Below, one piece after another: positions 32,801 through 45,600 of a DNA stretch of 64,000 nucleotides (position 1 is the stretch's first letter; each line of letters opens with the position of its first letter). The stretch covers positions 248,001 to 312,000 of the forward strand of contig VXBA01001255.1 of NCBI GenBank assembly GCA_013399895.1, written 5' to 3'. The position numbers and the translations under genes were made by a program. The notes under the pieces are model-generated. The model was not told the DNA's origin and made no database searches. It saw only the letters and a list, made by a program, of their open reading frames with translations. This stretch comes from Serilophus lunatus (lineage: Eukaryota; Chordata; Aves; Passeriformes; Eurylaimidae).

Positions 32801-35800
32801 GGCTGCAGATCTGCCTTTTCTGCTTCTTTAATGCGTGTGATCAGGTTGACGAGTTTCCTTTCAGTTTTCTGTGCCTTATCAGGTATTTTTCAGCTTTCGC
32901 AACCTCATGAGGTTCTACTTCCAGACCTTTTTTTGAGCAGAAGGGGTAATGATTACTGTTATTTTAGCTATACTTGGAACTGAGTCCTAGTCCTACTTAG
33001 AGCTGTATGGCTATCAGGTGGGAAAGTTTAAGCATCTGGTCCAAAAAGCTATAAATACTCTTCCCTCCTGTGTTTCAATAACTATAAAGTCCTTTCCAGA
33101 CTGACTAAATGCTCTGCATTTCAAGCATTGCTGTGAGAACTGATCCATTTGGCATTATGCATGAGTTGGTCTGCTAGCAGACTTATATTATTGAATGTTG
33201 ACTACATTTCCTACCAATGAATCATGGGGGCCCTTAACTAGCTGCTTTTTTACTCATTTGGGATTTAAAGGTTGGTTATAAATATAAGGTCCAATAATAG
33301 ATTGATTAGTGAGTCTCATAGGAGCTGGGTGGCAGTGCTGGCATGCAGAGAGGGATTACCTGAGAGGCTTCATTTTACTTTCTTCCTGTGGGGAGGTGTT
33401 GCCCTGGCTCTGATGTGACTGCAGCTAGTCTTGAAACCTATGTACTTTATCCTAAGACAGATAACATATGGCAGATAATATGGCATAACTGGCATCAGTG
33501 ACTGGTTGCTTTAAGAAGTTAGTTAATTAAAACAGTTCTTTTACAAACTGCTTGATATCAGCCAGCCAGCCAATGAACTGTGTAGCACTAAATATGACTA
33601 AAGATTAAAGAAAAACCCCTCTATCACATATGCACAGGTTGACAAAAGACATACAAGAAAACATGGCACATTTGAAGGCACATTTGGAAGTGAGGATAAA
33701 TTTTGTATAGCTGTGTAAACAAAACCCATTGTAATAATCTATCTCATGATTTGGGCTTGGGTTTCTTCTAAGAAGACTTGGGTTAGGCAGGGTTAGATAT
33801 AAAAAGTCTCAGAAACATGAAATTGGGGGTATGATGATAAAATCCTTTGAGAGGCAAAGCTGACTTAGGAGATTCCTGCATAATTTGAAATCCCCAGCTC
33901 TAGACATTTTTCCTCTCAGTTTTGTTAATGTCACTGTTTGTGGGCTGTACCTGTCATGTATTGCTGACAAGAAGATCAAAAGGAAAACTTAAAAGTTTTA
34001 AGGGGAGGGTGAGTGGAACCTAAATCTAAACCTAGTTGTCTGGAGGGATGGTAGAGAGAGTAGAGAGGGTGGGAGTAAACACAGTGTGAGCCTCTTGAGT
34101 GGGATCTGCAGCCAGAGAGATTGCAAGGTATAATTGCACCCTTATGCATCCCCAAAAAGTTAGTGCTGCAGAGAAGTTGTGCATCTGTCAGTGCTAGGAT
34201 TTATTGTGTGAGATAAAAGTGGGAAAAGAGAAATAGCAAATGCCTACAGAATTTTAGAAGTTGCCTGTCTTTTTTGAACCAATCTGTTTGGACTGTTTGG
34301 ACTTTAAGTAATGTTACTCCTTGGTCTGAGGGACTTGGGTGTTTGAGGAAATTTTGATTACAGATAGGCAGGAGGCTACAGGTTGAATATGAGGGCTGTA
34401 GGAGCCTCTGCCTGAGCTGTGCTGCTGGAACTGAACGGATACTCACCTCTGGTGATGCAAATGGAGGGATATGGGCTTAAGAAACAGGATTGGTGGTGTG
34501 GCTTGATGGCTGAGCAGAACATATGAACAGAGAATTTTCTTAAATGGGCAGGAGAAGAAAAAAGTTTTGATTTTTTTTTTTCTTTTTTTCTGTGGAAAGG
34601 TGTTTGGGGTGATCTCTCCTAATAATTGGTAGGGGCCTGGGGATGTGGGGTATTTCAGCAGCTGCAAGGGCAAAGGAGGGAGTGACTGTGTTCTCTGAGC
34701 TGAGAAAGTCCTTAGGCTTTCCCATCTCCTTTTCTTAATTAACAAGTTTGTGGACGGTGGCCGATAGGAATTAGCAGTTGTTTTTCCAATGTGATGCGGA
34801 GCCCTGACAGGGATATGGATCAGTGCGTGTTATCCCTGAGAGGGCAGTGGGGTTGGGACCTTGAGGTTCTCAGGGAAGTGTCATCCATTGTTGAAACTAA
34901 AGCACCTTTATTTTTGTGGCACTACGTTTTCTTCTATGATATATCTCTAAAGTGTGTTGTTGATATACATTGCAGTGACTCTCATTAAAGTCAGAGATAC
35001 TTTTAATAGAGATTCAAATTGCTCAACTGTGACATATAGACTGCAACAGCAGCCCACAATTGATATGTTTATGTGACTGGAGCCATCTGACTAATTCATA
35101 CCAATTAACTTATTTTGTAAATTGAACATGTTTTTCTACTTGCATATTGTTCATTGGCAGTTTGGGATTTTTCTCGGGTTTACTCATTCTTCAAAATTAT
35201 CTCCTATGTATCTCCTATGACTCATTTTTTGTCCATGGCTGACTCATGAACTCCTTCATACGAGCTTTTGAATTAGCTTCTTAGGTCATTTGACATTGAT
35301 TTGGTGTCCGATTGGACAAGTCCAAATGTGAGGTTCAAGATCCTTAAGCAGAGTTCAGATCAATCTGTACAGAACTGTGCTCCAATATTAATATAAATTT
35401 GCTCTTTCCGTGAACTTATAGACAGAAGTGTGCTCCTTGAAAGTGTTTTAAGAAAGATTACATTAAAAAATGCTGGAATAAGACCAGGACCAAATCTGCA
35501 GGTTGTCTGGTGAAATAGGATAATACTGCTGAACTAAATTTTTAGCAGTCTGTTGTGTTAAGTTTCCTGATGGCTCATCAAGATTGGTAAAAACTGTAAT
35601 TCAGCAATAGTTTATTCAACCTTCCCATTTGCTGCCTGAGCAAATCTGACAGTAGGCACATGCATGGATTGGGGCGCTGTCAAGTTACGCTGCTGTAATC
35701 ACTTGCTACCTCTCATCCAAGTCTTCAGTGCTGAATGATGTGCATCCTCTTTGTGTGCTACTGCTGAACTCTGGAGAGAAAAGCACCAGTGTTAGCTGGA

Positions 35801-36679
35801 GCCAGAAATTTCTATATCATCATTCCTTCAGTGTGGACTTATGCCTGTAGCAGAAAGAGCAGGAGTGCGAGTGTCATCTTTTCAGCTGCTCCTCACTCAG
35901 GTTAGGCTGGCAATGTGCTCTGAAAGAGATGTAACACGTATGCTATCCTCTGCAAATCCAGCATTGGTTGGGTTTCACATCCTGGCACATTAACTTAAAA
36001 CCATTTCAATCTGTAAATATGTCTGTGTGGCCCAGGAGCACTCTTTGTTTTTGCTGTAATAAGCATGTCTTTTGTGAGAAGGGCAGAACCAGCAGCTCAG
36101 AGAAGGGAATGTACTAGAGCTGCAAGAATTGTTCAGGCTTTTCTCTCAGTGCCCCTTTAGTCATTTGTGATCTGTTTAACTGATGTATAAACTGACTGTG
36201 GGACAGGTCACCCATACTTCAGCAATTACAGCAACCAACTTAAACAGTATTTAGTCAATATGCTTGGTTCTGTTTGTCTGGTATTGGCAAAAATGTCACT
36301 TGGCCTCTGAGTGCTGAAGGTTCCTGTCAATCTTGCTGGAGTTGTGCCTTGTAATGGACCTGTCTGGCAGAGCCACACTGGTGGAAGGAAATGTGTCTTG
36401 TGAAGAGAAAGAGGAATGATAATGGCTAAACCAACAGTGTGACTGAAAATGAAATCCTCTCTGCTTGAAGGCAATGTGCTTTGGAATTGCAAGAGCAAGC
36501 CTATTTCCAAAGTGACAGGGACTAGAGACTGCTTAGCACAGAGAAAAGGCTCATCCTTACTCTGTGTCATAAGCTAAGCTTGCCTGGATCTGTAAGTCAC
36601 TTTTCCCCTCCATCAGCCTCATCTGTCATGGCCTCCCAAGGCTGTGGGAGCAGTCTGACAGGCAGAGGTTAGTTAAGCT
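29836..36679. other. Intronic sequence, no gene seen
   Basis: Nearly 7 kb of intron. Positions 30226-30705 are open on both strands (159 codons minus, 143 plus) but show no family motif. T runs occur at 34570-34579 and 34583-34589. Nothing else was recognised. Confidence 0.45.
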
Positions 36680-36930
36680 ATGTTAGAGCTTTTTATTATT
36701 GAAAGCACGTTCAGTCTGTGGATATTAGTCTAAGGTAAATTAGAATGCAATTGATATATGCATATGACATGCACATTAATTTTAAATGTGTTTATTGTAA
36801 TTAGTACTATTACAATGAATGCCAGAGGAAACGGGGAATGATTAACCTCACATAAGCTTTGTTGTAATTTGTTTAAAAAGTTCAAATTTAAAATGCCACA
36901 ATCAAAATGCTGCTGGTTGATAAAGAGAGG
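36680..36930. promoter_or_regulatory. Candidate conserved non-coding element
   Basis: AT-rich but complex sequence with TGATATATGCATATGACATG (octamer/POU-like ATGCATAT), TTGTAATTAGTACTATTACA, TTAATTTTAAATG and GAATGATTAACC. The density of homeodomain and POU-type sites without simple repeats is typical of long-range neural enhancers in large introns. This is compositional inference only; no conservation data are available here. Confidence 0.3.
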
Positions 36931-39900
36931 AAGACATAGGGGATGTATTTGGGTGCTGTTTCCTCATGATGGTTCATATGGATCTTTTGAAGCTCCTCTG
37001 ACTTGCCTGGGTGTCTCCTTCTCTGCTATCTCTCCTGTTCCTTATTAAGGTTTTGGGTCTGAAAAGTTTGCAGTGCAGAAGCTTCTCTACTCCTCTGTGA
37101 TGCTCTCTACCTCTGTAATTTGCCCAGTTTGTTGTCTCTGTTTTAGAGACTCTGTGTTGGGCTGGGGGGAGAAGCTGTTGGGAATCTTCCACCAACAGGC
37201 TTGTGTTCAAAAGAACACCAGAGGATGAAATCCTCCCCGGTCATATATAGAAGTATATATGGGGCAATACGCAGCCAGAATACTGTGATCTCATGTAGCA
37301 GGGCAAGAGGAGACTGAAATGTTTGAAGATTACACTGTGTCTAGCAGAAGTGTTAATTGGAGTGTTTTACTGAAAGCAACAATGTCACCTCTGGTATCAG
37401 AGTCACTCCGTACTCAGACTTCGTGTTGCTGGTGTTAGAAACCTTGTTTGCTCTCATGCAACCAGTGTTCCACAGTCCAGGAAAATAGAGCTGTGATCAC
37501 ACACAAATGTGGGCAGCAGAGCTAGGGCTTAGCCAGTGGACAAAGTCCTGGAAGAAGACTAAGAGACACAGGCTTCTTTTCTGTTCCTGGGTATCTGCGG
37601 GGACTGTGATGTTAACTACGTCTTATGTAAGTGCCAAAAGGGGTCGCTTCGTGCCTGCTGTGGCCTGTGTAGTCTTGTCTAACCTTGGGGATTAGGTAAA
37701 GAAAACCAAAAAGCTGATGTAGAGACCTGGGAGAAACTTGCCTCAGAGAAGTGCTGTGAATGATTCACTACATCCCTCCTTCTCTCTGCCAGCCTCTACT
37801 GCCTACATAGATTCAGTTCTGCTGATGTATCCTCATCCTGGTAAACTGCACTCATGGTGGAGGTTGTTCTAGTCCACCTGGCTAATTATAAATACAGTAA
37901 TAAAGCTCATCTCCACTTCAGCGTTGTTATATAAGTAAAAAATCTGTAAGTAGATCAGGCTTTGTTCTGTGGACAAAGAACAGATATGACAGTAGAAATT
38001 AAAGAGATAACATGTTAGAGAGCCTTGTCTGCTATGCAGAATTAGGATTGAAGTATAGCTGTGGTGCCTGCTATTTAACTGATGTAAATTTGATCTTTCG
38101 TCCTTCTTTGTCATGAAGTTCTTCTCGTTTCTGTTAAGATTGAATTTGTGTTTCTGGGTGTGCATGTCCTATGCAGAGACCTGTTCGTGGGGGGAAGTGG
38201 GAGCTGCCTGGCTGTGTTGTTGCTACTGCAGAGAGGTCAGTGGAGTGGTACAGAAAAGATTTTTTTTTTACATAGATACACACACCTGACCTACTGTAGA
38301 CAAAGTACTTTTGTACATGAGCTTATATCTCTACAAAGTGCCATGCATATGTGTGGACATGCCAACAAGAAGCCAGCTGTAGGGGTTTCTCAGCTACACC
38401 CTTTCAGGTGATGCAGCCACAGCCTAAATGTCCTGTCCCCTTTCTGCTTCTCCTCCCAGTAAAGAGGATCTCTGTGCAACTCTGAAGAAATTATTGGTAA
38501 ACACGTGCTTGTTTTTTTTCTGCTTAAATCTTTTGTCTTAATGATGGCTGAAACAACTCAAAAGCATGTATATTCTCTCATGTGCCTGTTTGTTTTCATC
38601 AATAGAACGTAGCCCTTCAGAAATGATGACAAAGAAATGAACAAGTCGAGAGAAACCCTGCCAATGGCTGTATCTTGGGTAAAAGGCCTTGGAATCCCAC
38701 CTGCAGTTTAATTAGCCCAAGATCTTGGTATTTGATATCAGATGGAGTTCCCAAAATGCTCTTCATCTTCTCTAGAGCTTGTTGAGAGGAAAAGGTTGAT
38801 GTGTTTTTGGAGAAGAAACGTTTCAACTAGCCTGTCACTACACATTTCAAAGGTAGAGACATTCTTCAGGGTGTCTAACCTGATATCCCCTGTGAGAGAG
38901 GGCAGAGGTTTACTCTGATTTCTGTCTCTGCTGCAGAACGGTTAGGTTTCATTTGTAGTCTAAAAGCAGTGACAGCATGTGGCTTCATTAGAGCCTGCTG
39001 TTCTTGATTACATGACAACATGTCCCTGTCTCTGTTTTATCCACATACTGTGATATCGTTGGTTTTGCTGGGGTTGGCTCGTTGGGAATACATCTTGCTT
39101 CTGGAACAGTGTAAATAGATTGTTGGCCAGCATTATGGCTTTCTGGACTTAATGGCTGTCCTAGTTTTGGAAGGCATTTGTGTATAATGGTCAGCCTTCC
39201 AGACATCAGCTACTAATAATAACAAGTCATATAGGAAAAACCACTGTGTAGGAAATCCATTTGATAATGACTGCATGGAGCTGTTGCAAAACAGCACTTT
39301 CCCAAATAACTTTTCTCTGCTTATTATTCATCATTTTCCTTCAGCATCCCAGGAGACCTGCCTTCTTCATACTGAGGTTTGCTTGGTTTATCCAGTTTCC
39401 AGGGGCAAACAGGGGTCACTCAATGCAGGACCCTTGAACCAATTTCTCCCAATCCACTGGGGACACTGCCTATGAGTCATGGTTAAGCAGTGGTAAATCT
39501 GCTGGTTTTTGACATTTTTGGGGTATAGGCAGTTGGGAAGAAGCAGTTGTAGGTATGCTCTGCTTCCTTCCTGTGTTAAGTTGCCTCAACTGCTGTGGTT
39601 GTGGCTGTGGTAGTTAAATGTATGTAAACAGATACATCTGCCCATTTTTGAGACCTGTGTTCTGGTGCTTGAGTTTTTGACCCTGGCAGAGGCTCAATCT
39701 CTTTAGCTGGCAAGGTAATCCTCTGTGTTTGTGCTTCAAAGTGGTAAATGGCTGGGTCAGGGCATGAACTACTGCTTACAGCTTCTGAGTGCTACACAGA
39801 AGCAAAGGAGGGATCTGCTGGTTTTTGAGCATTAGCCAGTGTCTGGCACTTTCCCAGGACACGACCTATTTTTATGTTCATCTGGTGTACCAATCCTTTT

Positions 39901-42369
39901 TGGCAGGTTTTTCTAATTTTAATTTTGTTTTAAAAAACACATAAATGATTTCAGCCATATTTGACAAAAAGGTAGAGGCCTTGATGCTAGAATGCTTTTA
40001 TAAGTTTCAGTTTATAAGGTGGCCAGAGAAGGGAGAGGCATTCTTTAAACTGGGATGTCTGCTACTGTCACCCTGTATGAGACATGAGGGAATCCACACG
40101 GGGACCTCAGTGACTGGGGAGGGACTCTTTGATGAGCAGCTGAGAAACACTAGACAATAGATGATTACCCTGCCCCTATCTTCTTTCTTAACAGCTTGTG
40201 GTCAGGTCTCCACCCTTACAACTGGATAGTGGGAGCTGGTTATGCTGGCAGCCTGGAACTTGCAGATCACCACCACGTTCACAGGAGTATTTCATTAGAA
40301 ATAGAATAGAAGAGAACCCAAGGCGGAGGGTGGAAAGCAGACAAAATACAGCTCTCCATTCAAAGAGTGACTGGCACAGGGCAGAAGGTGGACGGTGAGA
40401 ATCCCGAAGAAGGGGTCTTCCAAGGAATGGAGAGGGATGGCCCTGAACACACTTGCTGTGTGTTATGGGTGAAGCCTGTGATGGAGGTGTTAAAACTGAG
40501 GTGTCTGCAAGGAAAAAAATCCTGCTGTTCAGGAGGGAGAGTGGCACACAGCAGAGGGTGAAAGTGCTGACTGCAGCCCTAGGAAACGTCCAGTGCTGGT
40601 TACGTACAATTTGGAAGAGAGGACACAGTGGTGAAATAGGAGCACTCTCTGCTTTGAAGAGCAACACAGACCAACTTGCAGCCAGCCTTGGGCTTTATCT
40701 CACTGGTGTCTCCCTATACTGCTAAAGTGTAATTTTTAGTTTTAATCTTGGAAACAATAACAGTGTGTTGCATGATTCAGAAGTGGTCAGGGAGGAACCT
40801 GAGAGTAGATCCTGTGATGTACTTCAGCTGGGTTCTTCTACTGGCATGGCAGGTAATTAGTTCAGAAATTACTTGGGGTGGTAGGAAAGGGAGAAGTTTA
40901 ATGATGTGAGGTTCAGATTCATGAAGCTTGGCTGTTTTTGCAGCCATACAGACAACAGAATGGTCGTTAATGTTCACACTGAACATGTGAACCCATTTTT
41001 TCCTGGTTTAAAAGGGATAATGTCAACTATTTATTTATTGCTTTTAATTTCTTTCTTGCTTTTTGCAATATACCCCAGAGGTTCCTGAATTACGTTTCTT
41101 TCTCCACCAATTTTTTGTCCTATTCTATTTCACAAAAGACAGCAGGAATTTTTCTCCTTTTTTTCTTCTCCGTTTTTTTTTTTTTTCTTTTTTCTTCTTT
41201 TGTCAGGTCTCGTGTATAGTTTGTATTGGTAATTTAACCACTACATTGTGCTACCACTGAAGTAGCTGCATAGGAAATAAATTGTGACTAACTGAAAAGA
41301 ACTATAAGAGAATATAATATTTTCCTTTCAAAGTGAAAATGTACCGGAAATTTCTGGGTCCTTGAATGCTTCAGTGCATCAAGCCCTGTATATCTTTAAT
41401 AAGCTGGACTACAGGTAAAATACCCTGCAATGTGATCTGAAATTTTGTATTTAGCAAACAATGCCCTCTGTGATCTAAATAAGCAAGTTCTATGCAGTGA
41501 AGAGAACTTAAAAATGCAGACTCTCCCTTGCTTTGTGATTTCCATCAGTTATCAAAAGCATCAGTCCACATTGTGAGCTATCTGCTGGGTTCTTGTAATG
41601 AGAGCTGAGTATGAGCTATAGAAATGTAAATGGAGCAATCTGAACCTGCATCTTTGCTTCTCCTACTTCTGCAACTTCTGTAATGGGACTGAATGGAAAT
41701 AAATCAGCCTAAAAAACCTCCACCAAACATCCCACTTCATTGCTTTTCTGGAAGATTATATGATGGGTTGTGGTAAAAGCCAATTTTTCCACCAAATTGC
41801 AAACTCTTGTCAAGGGTGAGGATGGGGCTTTGCAGTGAGAAAAAGAGGAAGGGATCCGTATCTGTGACAGTGCTAATGGATGCTGTTATCATTCTAGATG
41901 GTGGGAGCTGCCGGGATGAGCAAATGATGCATTGATTTGAATGCCCCAATAGTCCAAAGAAAGAGGAAAGTCTTCAAGAGGGAAAGGAGAGAAGAAGACA
42001 GAGACTGAAATGCAAATGTGTTCAATAAGGGAAATGAAAAATTATATTCAGCACTAAATAGCCCTTTAACCTTCATGGATTGCTTTTGTAGGCCTGCCGT
42101 TGGACATGCAGGCAGGATGTGTCAGGGGAAGTTGACTGAGTTAGGATGAAGCTACTCGGTGATGGCTGGACTCTAGGGCTGTTCAGTTTCTTTTCTTGAC
42201 TTTTTTTCATTAGTCATTAGGTTTCTTTGAAAAAGAGAGGAAAGAGATCCATGTGAAACATTAAGAATTCCTGTTTCGAACAGACTACCTTGCAGAGGAC
42301 AGAGATGTGGTCACAGGCAAAGTTGCAGATTGATACTGTTCCTTAACATGCAAAGACGAGACTTAAGCC
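36931..42369. other. Intronic sequence, no gene seen
   Basis: Ordinary intron. A minus-strand open frame of 159 codons at 40188-40667 overlaps several plus-strand frames and has no recognised domain. A pyrimidine-rich tract of about 55 bases lies at 41150-41204. No repeat family was identified. Confidence 0.45.
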
Positions 42370-42620
42370 AGCCTTTTGAGCATATCTTCTAATTGACTGT
42401 GGTGGCATGTAACAAACCCGGTTCCTTATTGATAGGAAGGAAGGTTTTGGTCTTTTGAAACTTCATTAAAGTCTCCGTAGTAATTAGCCACTGTGCAAAG
42501 ATAGTTCTCTCTGCAGTGCTGTCAGCTGGGCTACTTCTAATTAGAGGCACTGCCTGGACATAGCTTATTGATTAATCTAGCCTGAACATCAGGCTGCTTG
42601 AGAGAAATGACTTGGAGAGA
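42370..42620. promoter_or_regulatory. Candidate conserved non-coding element
   Basis: The block contains GTAGTAATTAGCCACTGTGC, CTTCTAATTAGAGGCACTGC and GCTTATTGATTAATCTAGCC, three homeodomain-type TAAT clusters in complex sequence within about 110 bases. It is flanked by E-box-like and TTCATTAAAG motifs. The regulatory reading is inference. Confidence 0.3.
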
Positions 42621-45600
42621 ACATTCTTCTTGTTCCTCTCTTACTGGGGAGGGACCAGGTAATTTATTTTTAAGGGAATGGTGTCTGGTCATAGAACATA
42701 TTTTGCTTTCTGTCAGGCCAGAAGACTGAAGCTAAGCACTTTTTCACTCTGCCAGTAGTGACCAGGGCTGAATGTGACAATGGCTGTTTGAGACTAACTT
42801 AAAGACTATGTAATTTAGCATTCTGGCTCCTGGGGTAATGGATAAGAGGTAAATGAAAGGTATGGGTCAAATTTGATTCTTTAGTTGGCTTTTGGCCAGC
42901 CTTGTATTTAATTTTTTTGTTGGAGTCTATTTCTGTTTAAAAGACCTGAGACATGTGAAAATAAGTACAGTCTAGGGAAGGGAGTGGGTAACAGATGCAT
43001 AGGAAGAGCAGTGATGGGACTGAAGCGTAATAAGTCCAAGTACATCGGTTCCCAGATGTCTTTTCCATTGGAATATGTTAAATTTTGCTTTATAGCTACC
43101 TTTACATAGTTTATCTGCAGTAGAGCACTTAAGTGCACACAGCACTGTCTTATTCATCAGATCCACTTTTCCAGTTGTGTCCTTGAGTCTCTTTCCTTTG
43201 CTGTGAAAATACACTGCTTCTGCAAGCTCTGCAGAGCTAATACAGCTGTAGGAAGAAGATGGATTCTGCTGTCCTCATCTATCATCGGCAGCATTGTCAC
43301 CCGGGTACATTTCTGTTGCTGAGTCCTTTATTGCAGGTATAACTGGGAGAAAGCAGTTTCTTGGCTAGTGAAGATACGCCACTGGTGCCCCCTCCTGGAG
43401 GCAAAGCTGTGTTCTTCTAATCCTTGTAATCCCTGTCACCTTTTGGTGATTCATGGCTGGGATACTAAGGCATCATGATGGGGACTATGGTAGAGTATCA
43501 GAAGAATGAAGTGTGCAGTCCCATACCTTGTGACAAATACCAGATGCTTCACAAAAATCCTTGGCATCTGTGTGATAATACACACTGCAGGGAAGCTTCT
43601 TCTTTATCATGGATTGTTTACAGCCCCATGAGTATGATGCTTTAAATCTGTATGTAATGCTGTAATACGTCAGTGGCATTTTAATGCGATGATGAAGGTT
43701 TGTGTGGCTCTCTGGGGCTGTGCTGCGCCAGGAGATAGCCCATGTAGGATGTGAGCTACACTATGTGCTCTCCTCTGGAGGTCAGGAGCTTGGAGTTTGT
43801 AGGGCGGAGATGTTGTTTGGTTTGCTGTTCTCAGCAGTCAGGAAGACAGTGGGGAACTAAGCTGCCAAAAATCCTCAAAAGTCAAATTACACCATTGAAA
43901 GGCTAAACTCAGGGATAGTTTTCGCCCTTTTAAGGCAGTATGCCAAGGAAACAAAACCCGAGTGTGAAAGTTGCGACCTCAGACACCAAGTCCATGTTCT
44001 GTTTTTTGTGGCTTCCTTTGATAGGCCCTTTTTTGCCCTGTCTGTGAAGTCTGTACAAACCTAAGTACATTTAACTTAAGGCAGTATGTGCTGCCAGACA
44101 GTGAGATGACCCCTTGGCAGATACTTGCAGAGTATATGTTTATGAAGAAGGTATGGCAGCATTTCCAAGTTTCTCCTAGTGTTATAGGAAAGGCTGTGCT
44201 AGAGGCAGGTAAGGTGGTCCCATTTCATGTTACTGACTTCTAAGAAAAAGACCATGGAACGTTATGGAAAACACAAAAAAATTGGCAGGTTGAGTGAAGC
44301 TATCAGCTGCCCGGCTAGGCCTATATTCACTTATTCTGCTGGGATGCTGAATTTTTATAACTTAGAAACCCCATTAATACTGAGTGTCTGTATTCCCAGC
44401 CAGCCGCATTTACTGTGATAGTCACCTTATTTGCAAGAAAACAGTGAGTTGCCAGGATCTGCTGAACTTTGGAACATCAGCAGAGACCAAAATGTTTTGC
44501 TTGAGTGGTCTCTGTGATGGAGCTGGGGCAGTTTGACTATGGCAGTTTGAATTCTGCAGGTCTCTTGTCAAACACATAGGATTTTTTTATAATTTGGCCC
44601 CTTTCTCCCCCTTGCTTTTGTTTTTTGGTGGTTTTTTTGTTTGTTTTATTTTTTTTTCTCATCCAGAATTTGAACCTTTATTTTTAGCCAAGTTTTTATG
44701 AGTATATATGCAAGGGTATGTTTTATACACCTTAGATATTTTCTGTTTCAGAATAAATTTTACTCTCACCCTTTTATTTTGGGGAGTGTCTGTAAAAGGA
44801 GAGCAAGTGGGAGGGACAGAGATTCAAGGTATATTTTGTTTTAAATCACTGATTTCTAGAGATTTCCCCTGTCTTAAACTGTGTTGGTGGAAAGTCATTG
44901 CAATCATTTACTCTCAAGAAATCTGACTCTTGAGATAAATCTCTGGAGTGCATCTGAGCTTCCCATATATTGAATTTTCCTTGCAGATTATTAATACTGT
45001 TTTCTGGGTTGCACATTTGAGCTCACGTTACATTTGTCCTTTATTAAATCTTGTTAGTTGGGGCTGGATTTCATTTGCTCCTGAAGGAGCTCAGGAACCT
45101 GAATTTGAGTCGTAAAGCCATGATAGCACTCCAAGAAACAGGTTTTTCTCTCATTAGGAGTAGGTTGTTGGAACATGAGTGTGAAGATGGGAAGCCAACA
45201 CGGTCTGCTCTGACAACAGGGCAAAGCAATATCTGGAAAAGGATGCACTTCTGCTGAGCTCAGCCTCTCCTGTCATATGTCCTGTGTGACTCAGGTGTGC
45301 AGCTGTGGTTGATCCACTGTAGCAAACTATAGTATTCAATTTGAGAAGACTTGCTTCCAGAAGAAACCCAAGGATATAGGCCTGTGCTTTGTTCGAGGTC
45401 TGGTCTAGTCCCTTCTTCTTGTCAGGTATTTTTATATTTCAAATTCCTGCCTAGGGACTGAAGGGTGGTCTCTGACATTATGATGTGTGTGTACATGGGG
45501 AAGGAAGTAATTTACTTTACTATCTCTGGTTTTGATGACGTGTTTTCTTATTTAGTGGTCTGTAGCCTGACTGTGCCAAGCATTTTTATGGCTTGACCAA

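Noticed and set aside
40188..40667. 159-codon minus-strand ORF
   Set aside because: No recognised domain, several overlapping frames on the other strand, and a length expected occasionally by chance in 64 kb.
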